A stretch of DNA of 64,000 nt, from NCBI RefSeq assembly GCF_036409155.1, contig NZ_JAZGLW010000006.1:1-64000 (forward strand). Reading direction: 5' to 3'. Of the stretch, positions 45,691 through 55,088 are shown piece by piece. Numbering within the stretch: the stretch's first letter is position 1; every line of letters starts with the position of its first letter. The notes under the pieces are model-generated. The model worked only from the letters and a program-made list of their open reading frames with translations, searched no databases and was not told where the DNA came from. A program made the position numbers and the translations under genes. This DNA is from Mycobacterium sp. 050128. Lineage in GTDB: Bacteria; Actinomycetota; Actinomycetes; Mycobacteriales; Mycobacteriaceae.

Positions 45691-47733
45691 GTGATCGCGC
45701 GCCCTCTTCGGCACAGTACGAGTGGACCGCTGCAGCCGAACGAATTAGCTCAGGCCGCGGTGATGGGGGCGCTGTGCTCGGTGACCGCAATCATCGCTTG
45801 GGTCATTCCGTTCGCTCAGGGCTTCGGCGTGCTGGGCACGGTGCCGATGGGGTTGCTCGCCTACCGGTTCCGTCCTCGGGTGCTGATCGCCTCGGCCGTC
45901 GCCGCGACGGTGATCGCCTTCTTGATCTCCGGATTGGGCAGTTCGGCGATGGTCGTCGACGCCGCCTGGGTCGGCGGGATATGCGGCATCGTCAAACGCA
46001 AGGGCCGTGGCATACCCACGGTGATCTTCGCGTCCCTGGTCGCCGGCTTGATCTGGGGTGCGGCCTGGGTCGGCGTGTTCGCGGTGCTAACTCGGTTGCG
46101 GCAGTTGATCTTTGGCGTACTGACCGCGAACGTCGACGGTGTCGCCGCATTCCTGCGCTGGGTACACCTGCCGAATGTCGCCGAAACCATGAAGCGCTAT
46201 GTCGCCGAGGGGCTGCAGTACTGGCCGTGGTTGGTGCTGCCCTATCTCGTCTTCGTGGTCGTGATTGTGACGCTGATCGGTTGGTCGGCGTTGTCTCGTC
46301 TGCTGGAGCGGATGGGCGACATCCCCGATGTGCACAAATTGGATCCACCCGATGTTGAAGGGCCGCACGACGCCGGGATCGGACCGGTGCCCGTACGACT
46401 GGACCGGGTGCGGTTCCGCTACCCCAACGCTGCTCAAGACGCACTGCGCGAAGTCAGCCTGGAGGTGCAAAGCGGGGAGCACGTCGCGGTCACCGGCGCC
46501 AACGGCTCCGGCAAGACCACGCTGATGCTGATCCTGGCCGGCCGGCAACCGACATCGGGAACCGTGCAGCGCCCCGGCGCAGTGGGTTTGGGCCGGCTGG
46601 GCGGCACCGCGCTGGTCTTGCAACACCCGAAGAGCCAAGTGCTGGGCACCAGGGTCGCCGACGATGTGGTGTGGGGTTTGCCCCCGGATGCCAAGGTCGA
46701 TGTCAGCCGGTTGCTGCGTGAGGTCGGCCTCGAGGAACTCGCCGAAAGCGACACCTCGAGTTTGTCCGGCGGGCAGCTGCAGCGCCTGGCGCTGGCCGGG
46801 GCACTTGCCCGAGAACCCGCCCTGCTGATCGCCGACGAGGTCACCTCGATGATCGATCAGCAGGGCCGCGACGCCTTGCTGGGCGTCATGTCGGGCCTCA
46901 CCAAACGGCACCGGACTGCCCTGGTGCACATCACCCACTTCGACAACGAGGCTGCGTCCGCGGACCGCACCATCAATCTCAGCGAATCCTCGGACAACAC
47001 CGCCGTGGTGGGCAGCGCGGATGCACCGGTGTCGAGTCACGCTGCCTGGCAACGGCATAACGCGGGAGCGATCGAGCTGATCGGCGTCGGGCACGAATAT
47101 GCCAGTGGCACACCGTGGGCCAAGACTGCGTTGCGCGACATCAACTTTGTCGCCGAGCAGGGTGACGGTGTCTTGATCCACGGCGATAACGGCTCGGGCA
47201 AGTCGACACTGGGGTGGATCATGGCCGGATTGACCATCCCCACCACCGGCTCCTGCCTGATCGACGGCGAGCCCACCCACGAGCACGTCGGCGAGGTGGC
47301 GTTGGCATTCCAGTCGGCCCGCCTGCAATTGATGCGCAGCCACGTCAACCTGGAAGTGGCTTCGGCAGCGGGCTTTTCGCATGAAGACGAAGACCGTGTC
47401 GCCGCGGTATTGGGTTTGGTCGGGTTGCAGCCCGCGTTGGCCCAACGGCGCATCGACCAGCTCAGCGGTGGCCAGATGCGTCGCGTCGTGCTGGCCGGAC
47501 TCTTGGCGAGATCGCCGCGAGCGCTGATCCTCGACGAGCCGCTGGCGGGATTGGACGTCGCCAGTCAACGCGGCTTGCTGACGCTGCTGGAGCGCTTGCG
47601 TCGCGAGCAGGGCCTGACGCTGGTGGTCATTTCGCACGACAGCATCGGCATGGAAGGGATCTGCCCGCGCATGTTGCATTTGCGCGACGGTGTGCTGGAA
47701 ACGGTGTCGACGACGACGGGCGGTGTGGCATGA
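45691..47733 (+). CDS. ECF transporter: fused S-component-like membrane domain and two ATPase domains
   Basis: A 680-residue Rv2326c homologue. Residues 1 to about 215 are membrane helices resembling an ECF substrate-binding (S) or MptD-like component. Two complete ABC ATPase domains follow: P-loops GANGSGKTT (about 269) and GDNGSGKST (about 498), signatures [11 protein letters not shown] and [13 protein letters not shown], Walker B LLIADEV and ALILDEP. With the next gene (EcfT) it forms a full energy-coupling-factor importer in two polypeptides. Substrate unknown (vitamin, metal or similar). Start GTG 45691; its end overlaps ecfT by four bases. Confidence 0.88.
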   Translation: MIARPLRHSTSGPLQPNELAQAAVMGALCSVTAIIAWVIPFAQGFGVLGTVPMGLLAYRFRPRVLIASAVAATVIAFLISGLGSSAMVVDAAWVGGICGIVKRKGRGIPTVIFASLVAGLIWGAAWVGVFAVLTRLRQLIFGVLTANVDGVAAFLRWVHLPNVAETMKRYVAEGLQYWPWLVLPYLVFVVVIVTLIGWSALSRLLERMGDIPDVHKLDPPDVEGPHDAGIGPVPVRLDRVRFRYPNAAQDALREVSLEVQSGEHVAVTGANGSGKTTLMLILAGRQPTSGTVQRPGAVGLGRLGGTALVLQHPKSQVLGTRVADDVVWGLPPDAKVDVSRLLREVGLEELAESDTSSLSGGQLQRLALAGALAREPALLIADEVTSMIDQQGRDALLGVMSGLTKRHRTALVHITHFDNEAASADRTINLSESSDNTAVVGSADAPVSSHAAWQRHNAGAIELIGVGHEYASGTPWAKTALRDINFVAEQGDGVLIHGDNGSGKSTLGWIMAGLTIPTTGSCLIDGEPTHEHVGEVALAFQSARLQLMRSHVNLEVASAAGFSHEDEDRVAAVLGLVGLQPALAQRRIDQLSGGQMRRVVLAGLLARSPRALILDEPLAGLDVASQRGLLTLLERLRREQGLTLVVISHDSIGMEGICPRMLHLRDGVLETVSTTTGGVA

Positions 47734-48590
47734 CCGAGACCGAGTCACCGCCCGCCGCCCAGGGGCAGACCAAGCGCCAGTCACGTCCGGTTGTGCTGTT
47801 GGTTCCGGTGCCCGGCGACACCGTCATGCACCGGTTGTGGGCCGGCACCAAACTGATCGTCGTCGTCGGTACCGCCGTGCTGCTGACTTTCTACCCGGGT
47901 TGGGTGACCATCGGACTGCTCGGAGCGCTGACGGTGGCCGCGGTGTGGCTTGCCCACATCCCACGTGGCGCCCTGCCTTCGGTACCGCGCTGGCTGTGGC
48001 TGGTGATCGGGTTCGGCTTTGTGACCGCCGCGCTCGCCGGCGGTCACCCCGTGGTTTCGGTCGGCGGACTGCACGTCGCCCTGGGCGGATCCTTGCACTT
48101 CATCCGGATGACCGCGCTGACCATCTTGCTGATCACGCTCGGGGCGATCGTGTCCTGGACGACCAATGTCGCCGAAATCGGCCCCGCACTAGCAACTTTG
48201 GGCCGCCCGTTCAAGATATTCCGGATCCCGGTCGACGAATGGGCCGCGGCGCTGGCGCTCGCGTTGCGTGCCTTCCCGATGCTGATCGCGGAATTCCAGG
48301 TGCTCTACGCCGCCCGCCGGCTGCGTCCGAAAGAGGTGCCTCCCACTCGCCGGGCCCGGCGCAAGCAACAGGGCCGGGAACTGATCGACCTGCTCGCGAC
48401 GGCCATGGTCGTGACGTTGCGGCGCGCCGACGAGATGGGCGACGCAATCACCGCTCGCGGCGGTGCGGGTCAACTGTCGGCTTCTCCGGCCCGGCCGAAA
48501 CTGGCGGACTGGGTGACGCTGGCCCTCTTTATCGGGGCCGGGACCGCCTCGGTGGTGATCGAGACAATGCTGCATATCACTCCGATTTAA
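47730..48590 (+). CDS. ecfT: ECF transporter transmembrane component EcfT
   Basis: A 286-residue T component (Rv2325c homologue) with four to five membrane helices and the cytoplasmic coupling motifs [22 protein letters not shown] and [14 protein letters not shown], which carry the Ala-Arg-Gly ends that dock on the ATPases. ATGA overlap with the ATPase gene shows co-translation. Confidence 0.9.
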   Translation: MTETESPPAAQGQTKRQSRPVVLLVPVPGDTVMHRLWAGTKLIVVVGTAVLLTFYPGWVTIGLLGALTVAAVWLAHIPRGALPSVPRWLWLVIGFGFVTAALAGGHPVVSVGGLHVALGGSLHFIRMTALTILLITLGAIVSWTTNVAEIGPALATLGRPFKIFRIPVDEWAAALALALRAFPMLIAEFQVLYAARRLRPKEVPPTRRARRKQQGRELIDLLATAMVVTLRRADEMGDAITARGGAGQLSASPARPKLADWVTLALFIGAGTASVVIETMLHITPI

Positions 48591-48616
48591 CGAGGCTCGT
48601 CGCGTAGCGTAAGCGC

Positions 48617-49069
48617 GTGGCCGACATCCAGCGAACTCGTATCATTGCCGCTCGCGTGCAAGAAGTCTGGGATGTCCTGGCGGACTTCGGCGCCATCGTT
48701 TCCTGGGCCGACAACGTCGACCACTCATGCATCTTGTCTTCGGGGGCCGGCGGAGCACCGGTCGGCACCACCAGACGAGTCCAGGTCAAACGCGACACAC
48801 TGGTCGAGCGCATCACCGAGTTCGATCCGCCACACGCGCTCGCCTACGACATCGAGGGCCTGCCCCGGCTACTGCGCCGGGTAGCCAACCGCTGGACGCT
48901 CGCGGCGAGCTCGGACGATTCGACCGCGGTGACGCTGACCAGCACGGTGGAAATCGGGCCTTGGCCGCCGCAACAGCTTGCCGAACGTGTCGTGTGTCAA
49001 GTCGTTGCACGACAGTCCGATTCGATGCTCGCCGGACTTGCGAACCGATTGGAGAATGCGCGTGTCTGA
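48617..49069 (+). CDS. SRPBCC-family protein
   Basis: A 150-residue small lipid-binding/cyclase-type fold protein: TRIIAARVQEVWDVLADFG, IVSWADNVDHS, ITEFDPPHALAYDIEGLP. SRPBCC proteins bind hydrophobic ligands; function here unknown. GTG start at 48617, 26 bases after ecfT. It overlaps the sulfatase gene by eight bases, suggesting a joint function. Confidence 0.82.
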   Translation: MADIQRTRIIAARVQEVWDVLADFGAIVSWADNVDHSCILSSGAGGAPVGTTRRVQVKRDTLVERITEFDPPHALAYDIEGLPRLLRRVANRWTLAASSDDSTAVTLTSTVEIGPWPPQQLAERVVCQVVARQSDSMLAGLANRLENARV

Positions 49070-50858
49070 TCGCCCCGACATCGTCATCCTGATGACCGAC
49101 GAGGAACGTGCGGTGCCGCCGTACGAGACGCCGGGCGTGCTGGCGTGGCGCGACCGAATACTGACGGGCCGCAAGTGGTTCGACGATCACGGCGTCAGCT
49201 TCGGCCGCCACTACACAGGCTCGCTTGCCTGCGTGCCGAGCCGCCCGACCATTTTCACCGGGCAGTACCCGGACTTGCACGGTGTCACCCAGACCGACGG
49301 CATCGGGAAAACGGCAGACGATTCCCGGATGCGCTGGCTTCGCCCGGGCGAGGTGCCCACCCTGGGCAACTGGTTTCGCGCGGCGGGATACGACACGCAC
49401 TACGACGGCAAGTGGCACATCTCGCACGCGGATCTCGAAGACCCGGACACCGGCCGTTCACTGGCGACCAACGACGACGACGGCATCGTCGACCCGGTCG
49501 CGGTACAACGCTATCTCGACGCGGATCCGCTTGGGCCGTATGGCTTTTCCGGATGGGTCGGCCCGGAGCCGCACGGGGCGCTGTTGGGCAATGCCGGGAT
49601 TCGCCGCGATCCGCTGATCGCCGATCGCGTCGTCGCGTGGCTCACCGACCGCTACGCGCGCCGTCGCGCCGGCGACCCGTCCGCGCTGCGTCCGTTCCTG
49701 CTCGTGGCCAGTTTCGTCAACCCCCACGACATCGTGCTGTTTCCGCTGTGGTCGCGGCGCAGTCCGGTCAAGCCGTCGCCGTTGGACCCGCCGCCGGTCG
49801 CCGCGGCGCCCACCGCCGACGAAGACCTGTCCACCAAGCCTGCCGCGCAAATCGCCTTCCGCGAGGCGTATTACTCCGGCTACGGTCCGGCACCCGCGAT
49901 CGACCGGACCTACCAGCGCGGCGCGCAGCGCTACCGCGATCTGTACTACCGCCTGCATGCCGAGGTGGACGGCCCGATCGACCGCGTCAGACGGGCCGTC
50001 ACCGAAGGTGGTTCGGATGACGCCGTTTTGGTGCGCACCGCCGATCACGGTGATCTGTTGGGCGCCCACGGCGGGCTGCATCAAAAATGGTTCAACCTCT
50101 ACGACGAGGCCACCCGTGTTCCGTTCGTCATTGCCCGCATCGGTGCGCGCGCTACTCAGCCCCGGGTGGTCACGGCGCCGACATCACATGTCGACCTGGT
50201 CCCCACGCTGCTCGGCGCAGCCGGGGTCGATATTACGGAAGTGGCTGCCGCACTGGCTGATTCGTTCTCGGAGGTCCACGAACTGCCCGGCCGTGATCTC
50301 ATGCCGGTCGTCGACGGCGCACCCGCCGACGACACCCGCGCCGTCTACCTGATGACCCGGGACAACATGCTCGAAGGGGATAGCGGCGCATCGGGTCTGG
50401 CGCGGCGACTGAAGCAGACGGTCAATCCGCCCGCGCCCCTGCGTATCCGGGTTCCCGCGCACACCGCGTCGAACTTCGAGGGCCTGGTTGTCCGCGTTGA
50501 CGAGGCCGGCGGCGATGGGCACCTTTGGAAACTGGTTCGTACCTTCGACGACCCGGGAACCTGGACCGAGCCGGGCGTTCGTCATCTGGCGGCCAATGGC
50601 ATTGGGGGAGAGGCGTATCGGACGTCGCCGCTCGACGATCAGTGGGAGCTCTACGACCTGACCGCCGACCCGATCGAAGCAATCAACCGCTGGACGGATC
50701 CCGATCTTCACGACCTGCGGCAGCATCTGCGGATGCAGCTCAAGCAGGCCCGGGCGAGTTCGGTGCCGGAGCGAAATCAGCCCTGGCCCTACACAACTCG
50801 CCGGCCGGCGTCTCGGCCCGCGCGGCGCCGGATGCTGACGTTCAAGCCGCGAGCGTAA
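49062..50858 (+). CDS. Type I (formylglycine) sulfatase-like hydrolase
   Basis: A 598-residue alkaline-phosphatase-fold enzyme. The modification motif CVPSR (Cys57, to be converted to formylglycine) lies in LACVPSRPTIFTGQYPDLHG. Metal ligands appear as ILMTDEE near the start and RTADHGDLLGAHGG later. It would cleave sulfate (or phosphonate) esters. No signal peptide, so probably cytosolic. GTG 49062 has GGAG at seven bases; the ATG at 49056 abuts the same GGAGA. A formylglycine-generating enzyme is not in the window. I do not recall it or the SRPBCC gene at this position in M. tuberculosis. Confidence 0.88.
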   Translation: MSDRPDIVILMTDEERAVPPYETPGVLAWRDRILTGRKWFDDHGVSFGRHYTGSLACVPSRPTIFTGQYPDLHGVTQTDGIGKTADDSRMRWLRPGEVPTLGNWFRAAGYDTHYDGKWHISHADLEDPDTGRSLATNDDDGIVDPVAVQRYLDADPLGPYGFSGWVGPEPHGALLGNAGIRRDPLIADRVVAWLTDRYARRRAGDPSALRPFLLVASFVNPHDIVLFPLWSRRSPVKPSPLDPPPVAAAPTADEDLSTKPAAQIAFREAYYSGYGPAPAIDRTYQRGAQRYRDLYYRLHAEVDGPIDRVRRAVTEGGSDDAVLVRTADHGDLLGAHGGLHQKWFNLYDEATRVPFVIARIGARATQPRVVTAPTSHVDLVPTLLGAAGVDITEVAAALADSFSEVHELPGRDLMPVVDGAPADDTRAVYLMTRDNMLEGDSGASGLARRLKQTVNPPAPLRIRVPAHTASNFEGLVVRVDEAGGDGHLWKLVRTFDDPGTWTEPGVRHLAANGIGGEAYRTSPLDDQWELYDLTADPIEAINRWTDPDLHDLRQHLRMQLKQARASSVPERNQPWPYTTRRPASRPARRRMLTFKPRA

Positions 50859-50941
50859 TCGACTGCGAAATATCGGCCCAAACTTCGCCGTGCGCATACG
50901 CTCGCGGGCGTGGTGCAACACTCGCGAGGTGCCGGCGCTCG

Positions 50942-51388
50942 CTAGGTTCGCATTCGGTCGATCAGGTTTGACAGCACAACGATGCTTTCGCTGCGCTCGA
51001 TGTCCGCACTCTCCCGGATGCGTTCGAGCGCCGACTCCAGGTGGCGCATGTCGCGGGCCAGCACATGCAGGATCGCGTCGGACGTACCGGTCACCGTCGC
51101 CGCGCTGACCACCTCGGGCATCTCCACCCAGGCCGCCCGCAGCAGATCGGGCGCGATCGTGCCGTGGCAGTACACCTGCACATAGGCTTCGGTGTTCCAG
51201 CCGAGCGCGTTACGGTCGACGATCGTGGTGAAGCCCCTGATCACGCCGTTATCGAGCATGCGGTCAACGCGACGTTTCACCGCCGGCGCGGACAAATTCA
51301 CCTTCTCGCCGATCTCCGCGAAGGTAGCTCGCGCATGCTCGGTGAGCTCGGTGAGGATGCGCTCGTCGGTGTCGTCCAGCCGGTCCAT
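50942..51388 (-). CDS. Lrp/AsnC-family regulator of the arginine catabolic genes
   Basis: A 148-residue regulator: N-terminal helix-turn-helix (LDDTDERILTELTEHARATF, VNLSAPAVKRRVDRML) and a C-terminal RAM ligand-binding domain (GTSDAILHVLARDMRHLE). Homologue of Rv2324. Start ATG 51388 with a G-rich ribosome site; the frame to 51433 runs into the operator region. Divergent from the arginine/ornithine genes, which it probably activates in response to an amino acid. Confidence 0.9.
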   Translation of the reverse strand: MDRLDDTDERILTELTEHARATFAEIGEKVNLSAPAVKRRVDRMLDNGVIRGFTTIVDRNALGWNTEAYVQVYCHGTIAPDLLRAAWVEMPEVVSAATVTGTSDAILHVLARDMRHLESALERIRESADIERSESIVVLSNLIDRMRT

Positions 51389-51409
51389 CGCCCCCCATTT
51401 CAGGCCTGC

Positions 51410-51472
51410 GCAATAAATCGCTGTCCCGAACACTGTAGCGCAATAAACCGTTCATGGACACGCAATAATCGG
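51410..51472. promoter_or_regulatory. Three GCAATAA repeats in the Lrp/arginine divergent promoter
   Basis: GCAATAAATCG (51410), GCAATAAACCG (51440) and GCAATAATCGG (51462) lie on one face-biased array with spacings of 30 and 22 bases. Repeated A/T-cored sites suit an Lrp oligomer wrapping the DNA between the two divergent starts. Confidence 0.6.
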
Positions 51473-51498
51473 CGTTTGATTGTGTACAAGGGTCCAAA

Positions 51499-51504
51499 TA
51501 CCCT
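51499..51504 (+). promoter_or_regulatory. -10 element for a leaderless arginine-operon transcript
   Basis: TACCCT fits TANNNT and ends six bases before the ATG at 51511, and no ribosome site precedes that ATG, so the transcript is probably leaderless. Confidence 0.5.
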
Positions 51505-51510
51505 TGATCT

Positions 51511-52389
51511 ATGACGGATTACTATGTCGCCGACCCGGCCCCGCGCGCCCGGCCCGAGGCATGGCGAGACGCCGCCCTCACGCGGTCCAGAACGGCTAAG
51601 ACTCGTCGGTATGCGATGACGCCGCCGACCTACTTCGCGGTCGAGTACGCGATCAACCCGTGGATGGACACCAGTGCGCCCGTGGACGTCGACGTCGCAC
51701 ACGCGCAGTGGGAAGGCCTTCGGCAGACCTATCTCGGGCTCGGTCATCGCGTGGACATCGTCGAGCCGGTATCCGGTCTGCCCGACATGGTCTACGCCGC
51801 CAACGGCGGGTTCGTCGCCGGTGAGGTCGCCATCGTCGCCCGATTCCGCTACGAAGTACGGGCCGGCGAGGCGGTGGCGTATGGCGAGTGGATGTCGTCG
51901 ATGGGCTACCAGCCCGTCACGACCCGCCACATCAACGAGGGGCAGGGTGACCTGCTGCTGGTCGGCGAAATGGTGTTAGCGGGCTACGGTTTTCGCACCG
52001 ACCGGCGCGCACATGCCGAGATCTCGGCGGCGCTGCGCATGCCGGTGGTCTCGCTCGAGTTGGTGGACCCGCGGTTCTATCACCTCGATACCGCTCTGGC
52101 CGTCCTTGACGACCACACGATCGCCTACTACCCGCCGGCGTTCAGCGTGGCGGCTCAGGATCAACTGCACGCGCTGTTTCCCGACGCTATCGTGGTGGGG
52201 AGCGCGGACGCCTACGTGCTTGGCCTCAATGTGGTATCTGACGGCTTGCATGTCGTGCACCCTTGCGCCGCAACGGGTTTCGCCGCACAGTTGCGGGAAG
52301 CGGGCTTCGAGCCCGTCGGCGTCGATCTCTCCGAGCTGCTCAAGGGGGGCGGTTCAGTCAAGTGCTGCACATTGGAGGTGTTTGAATGA
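51511..52389 (+). CDS. Amidinotransferase/DDAH-like arginine-utilising hydrolase
   Basis: A 292-residue member of the guanidino-group-modifying superfamily (Rv2323c homologue), which hydrolyses arginine or methylarginine. Seen: VYAANGGFVAGEVAIVARFR, HINEGQGDLLLVGEMVLAGYG, the His in FRTDRRAHAE/FYHLDTAL, and a C-terminal catalytic-type Cys in GGSVKCCTLEVFE. Its product would be ornithine or citrulline. It overlaps rocD by four bases and is followed by rocE, a coherent arginine-to-glutamate module. Confidence 0.88.
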   Translation: MTDYYVADPAPRARPEAWRDAALTRSRTAKTRRYAMTPPTYFAVEYAINPWMDTSAPVDVDVAHAQWEGLRQTYLGLGHRVDIVEPVSGLPDMVYAANGGFVAGEVAIVARFRYEVRAGEAVAYGEWMSSMGYQPVTTRHINEGQGDLLLVGEMVLAGYGFRTDRRAHAEISAALRMPVVSLELVDPRFYHLDTALAVLDDHTIAYYPPAFSVAAQDQLHALFPDAIVVGSADAYVLGLNVVSDGLHVVHPCAATGFAAQLREAGFEPVGVDLSELLKGGGSVKCCTLEVFE

Positions 52390-53627
52390 CGATTCTCGAC
52401 CACCCGACTTCGTTGGCCGGCAACGAAACCGAGAACGCGATCGGACTCGTCGAAAGGTATGCAGCGCACAACTATTCGCCGCTGCCCGTGGTGGCGGCAA
52501 GCGCCGACGGAGCCTGGATCACCGACGTCGAGGGTCGACGTTACCTGGATTTCCTGGCCGCGTATTCGGCGGTCAACTTCGGGCACCGCAACCCGGAGAT
52601 CACCGCGACAGCGCACACCCAGCTCGACACCGTCACGCTGGTCAGTCGCGCATTCCACGCCGCGAACCTGGGGCCGTTCTGCGCCGGGCTCGCCGAGCTG
52701 TGCGGCAAAGACATGGTGCTGCCGATGAACTCGGGCGCCGAAGCCGTCGAGAGCGGTCTGAAGGTTGCGCGCAAATGGGGCGCCGACGTCAAGGGCGTGC
52801 CCGAGGGCTGCGCCAACATCGTCGTGGCCGAGAACAATTTCCACGGCCGCACGATCAGCATCGTCAGCTTCTCCTCGGACCCGACGGCCCGGGGCGGCTT
52901 CGGTCCGTTCACTCCCGGCTTCCGTGCGGTGGCGTTTGGTGATGTCGCGGCGTTGGCCGACGCGATCGACGAGAACACCGTCGCGGTGCTGCTCGAACCG
53001 ATCCAGGGCGAGTCCGGCATCATCGTCCCGCCCGACGACTACCTGCCGGCCGTTCGTGCGTTGTGCACCCGACGCGACGTGCTGATGATCGCCGACGAGA
53101 TCCAGTCGGGCCTCGCGCGCACCGGTTACACGTTCGCCTGCGACCGCTGGGGCGTCGTGCCCGACGTCTATCTGCTCGGCAAGGCGCTGGGCGGCGGCGT
53201 CGTTCCGTTGTCGGCGGTGGTCGCAAACCGCGACATCCTTGGTGTGCTGCACCCGGGCGAGCACGGCTCGACGTTCGGGGGCAACCCGCTGGCCGCCGCG
53301 ATCGGCACCACGGTGGTCGGCATGCTGGCGCGCGGCGAATTCCAGGCCCGCTCGGCCGAATTGGGCGCGCATCTGCACGGGCGGTTGCGCGGACTGCTCG
53401 GCGACGGCGTGGTCGCCGTGCGGGGCTTCGGCTTGTGGGCCGGCGTCGACATCGAGCCCACCCTGGCCAGCGGCAAGCAGATCAGTCTGCGCCTGGCCGA
53501 GCGCGGTGTGCTGGTCAAAGACACCCACGGTTCGACGCTGCGGTTCGCGCCACCGCTGGTGATTACCGAGCAGGAGATCGACTGGGCGGTCGACCAGTTC
53601 GCTGGGGTATTGCGAGAGGCTGCATAA
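52386..53627 (+). CDS. rocD: Ornithine aminotransferase, intact
   Basis: A 413-residue class III PLP aminotransferase that converts ornithine and 2-oxoglutarate to glutamate semialdehyde and glutamate. Seen: PMNSGAEAVESGLKVARKWG, LLEPIQGESGIIVPP, ADEIQSGLARTG, PLP-lysine in LLGKALGGGVVPLSA, HGSTFGGNPLAAAI. In M. tuberculosis the gene is annotated in two pieces (rocD1, rocD2); here one uninterrupted frame covers both. Overlaps the upstream gene (ATGA). Confidence 0.94.
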   Translation: MTILDHPTSLAGNETENAIGLVERYAAHNYSPLPVVAASADGAWITDVEGRRYLDFLAAYSAVNFGHRNPEITATAHTQLDTVTLVSRAFHAANLGPFCAGLAELCGKDMVLPMNSGAEAVESGLKVARKWGADVKGVPEGCANIVVAENNFHGRTISIVSFSSDPTARGGFGPFTPGFRAVAFGDVAALADAIDENTVAVLLEPIQGESGIIVPPDDYLPAVRALCTRRDVLMIADEIQSGLARTGYTFACDRWGVVPDVYLLGKALGGGVVPLSAVVANRDILGVLHPGEHGSTFGGNPLAAAIGTTVVGMLARGEFQARSAELGAHLHGRLRGLLGDGVVAVRGFGLWAGVDIEPTLASGKQISLRLAERGVLVKDTHGSTLRFAPPLVITEQEIDWAVDQFAGVLREAA

Positions 53628-53654
53628 TCAGCTGATCCAGCATGAGGGGGGCAT

Positions 53655-55082
53655 TTGCCAGCCAGCTCGATCAGTCTGAGCCAACAGATGCTACGGCGCC
53701 GCCCGGTCGTCGGTGCGCCCGTAGCTTACGGGGGCACCGAACACCTCAAACGCGGCATCACCGCGTTCCAACTGACCATGTTCGGGGTCGGCTCGACGAT
53801 CGGCACCGGCATTTTCTTCGTGCTGTCGCAAGCGGTCCCGGAAGCCGGACCGTCGGTGATCGTTTCGTTCACCATCGCCGGGATCGCGGCCGGGCTTGCC
53901 GCCATCTGCTACGCCGAATTGGCGTCGGCCGTACCGGTTTCGGGATCCTCGTATTCATACGCGTACGCGACGCTGGGTGAGGTCGTCGCGATGGCTGTCG
54001 CGGCCTGCCTGCTGCTCGAATACGGAGTCGCCACGGCCGCGGTCTCGGTGGGCTGGAGTGGCTACGTCAACAAGCTGCTGCACAACTTGTTCGGATTCGA
54101 GCTACCGCATGCGTTGTCGGAGGCACCCTGGGATTCGGACCCCGGCTACGTGAATCTGCCGGCGATCATCCTGGTCGCCATGTGTGCGGTATTGCTGATC
54201 CGCGGCGCCAGCGAATCGGCGCGGGTCAACGCGATCATGGTGATGATCAAGCTGGGTGTGCTGGGCATGTTCGCGATCATCGCGTTCACGGCTTTCGACG
54301 GCAATCAGCTCAAGGACTTCGCCCCGTTCGGCGTTGCGGGGATCGGCTCGGCGGCGGGCACGATCTTCTTCTCGTACATTGGCCTCGATGCGGTGTCGAC
54401 GGCCGGCGAGGAGGTAAAGGACCCGCAAAAGACCATGCCGCGCGCCCTGATCGCGGCGCTCGCGATCGTCACCGCCGTCTACGTCCTCGTCGCGCTCGCC
54501 GCGCTGGGTACCCAGCCGTGGCAGGCCTTCGCCGGGCAAGAGGACGCCGGACTGGCCACCATCCTGGACAACGTGACACACCACGGGTGGGCCAGCACGA
54601 TTCTGTGCGCGGGAGCGGTGATCTCGATCTTCACCGTCACGCTGATCACAATGTACGGCCAGACCCGCATCTTGTACGCGATGGGCCGCGACGGGCTGCT
54701 GCCCTCGCGGTTCGCTTCGATCAACAGGCGCACGCTGACTCCGGTGTGGAACACGACGATCGTCGCCATCGCCGCCGGGACGCTGGGTGGCCTCGTCCCG
54801 CTGGACAAGCTGGCGGACATGGTGTCGATCGGGACGCTGACCGCGTTCATCGTCGTCGCGGTCGGCGTGATCATCCTGCGGGTGCGCGAACCGGACCTGC
54901 CCCGCGCGTTCAAAGTGCCCTTCTACCCTGTCACGCCGGTACTTTCGGTGCTGGCCTGCGGATACATCCTGGCCAGCTTGCACTGGTACACCTGGATCGC
55001 GTTCAGCGGCTGGATCTTCGTGGCCTTGATCTTCTACTTCGTGTGGGGCCGCCACCACAGCGCGCTCAACAGTGCCGATTGA
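53655..55082 (+). CDS. rocE: APC-family cationic amino acid permease
   Basis: A 475-residue, 12-helix amino-acid/polyamine/organocation transporter: KRGITAFQLTMFGVGSTIGT (the conserved first-helix substrate motif), FFSYIGLDAVSTAGEEVKDP, YAMGRDGLLP. Probable arginine/ornithine uptake (Rv2320c position). TTG 53655 has GAGGGGGG four bases upstream; ATG 53688 is an alternative. Confidence 0.88.
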   Translation: MPASSISLSQQMLRRRPVVGAPVAYGGTEHLKRGITAFQLTMFGVGSTIGTGIFFVLSQAVPEAGPSVIVSFTIAGIAAGLAAICYAELASAVPVSGSSYSYAYATLGEVVAMAVAACLLLEYGVATAAVSVGWSGYVNKLLHNLFGFELPHALSEAPWDSDPGYVNLPAIILVAMCAVLLIRGASESARVNAIMVMIKLGVLGMFAIIAFTAFDGNQLKDFAPFGVAGIGSAAGTIFFSYIGLDAVSTAGEEVKDPQKTMPRALIAALAIVTAVYVLVALAALGTQPWQAFAGQEDAGLATILDNVTHHGWASTILCAGAVISIFTVTLITMYGQTRILYAMGRDGLLPSRFASINRRTLTPVWNTTIVAIAAGTLGGLVPLDKLADMVSIGTLTAFIVVAVGVIILRVREPDLPRAFKVPFYPVTPVLSVLACGYILASLHWYTWIAFSGWIFVALIFYFVWGRHHSALNSAD

Positions 55083-55088
55083 AGCCGA

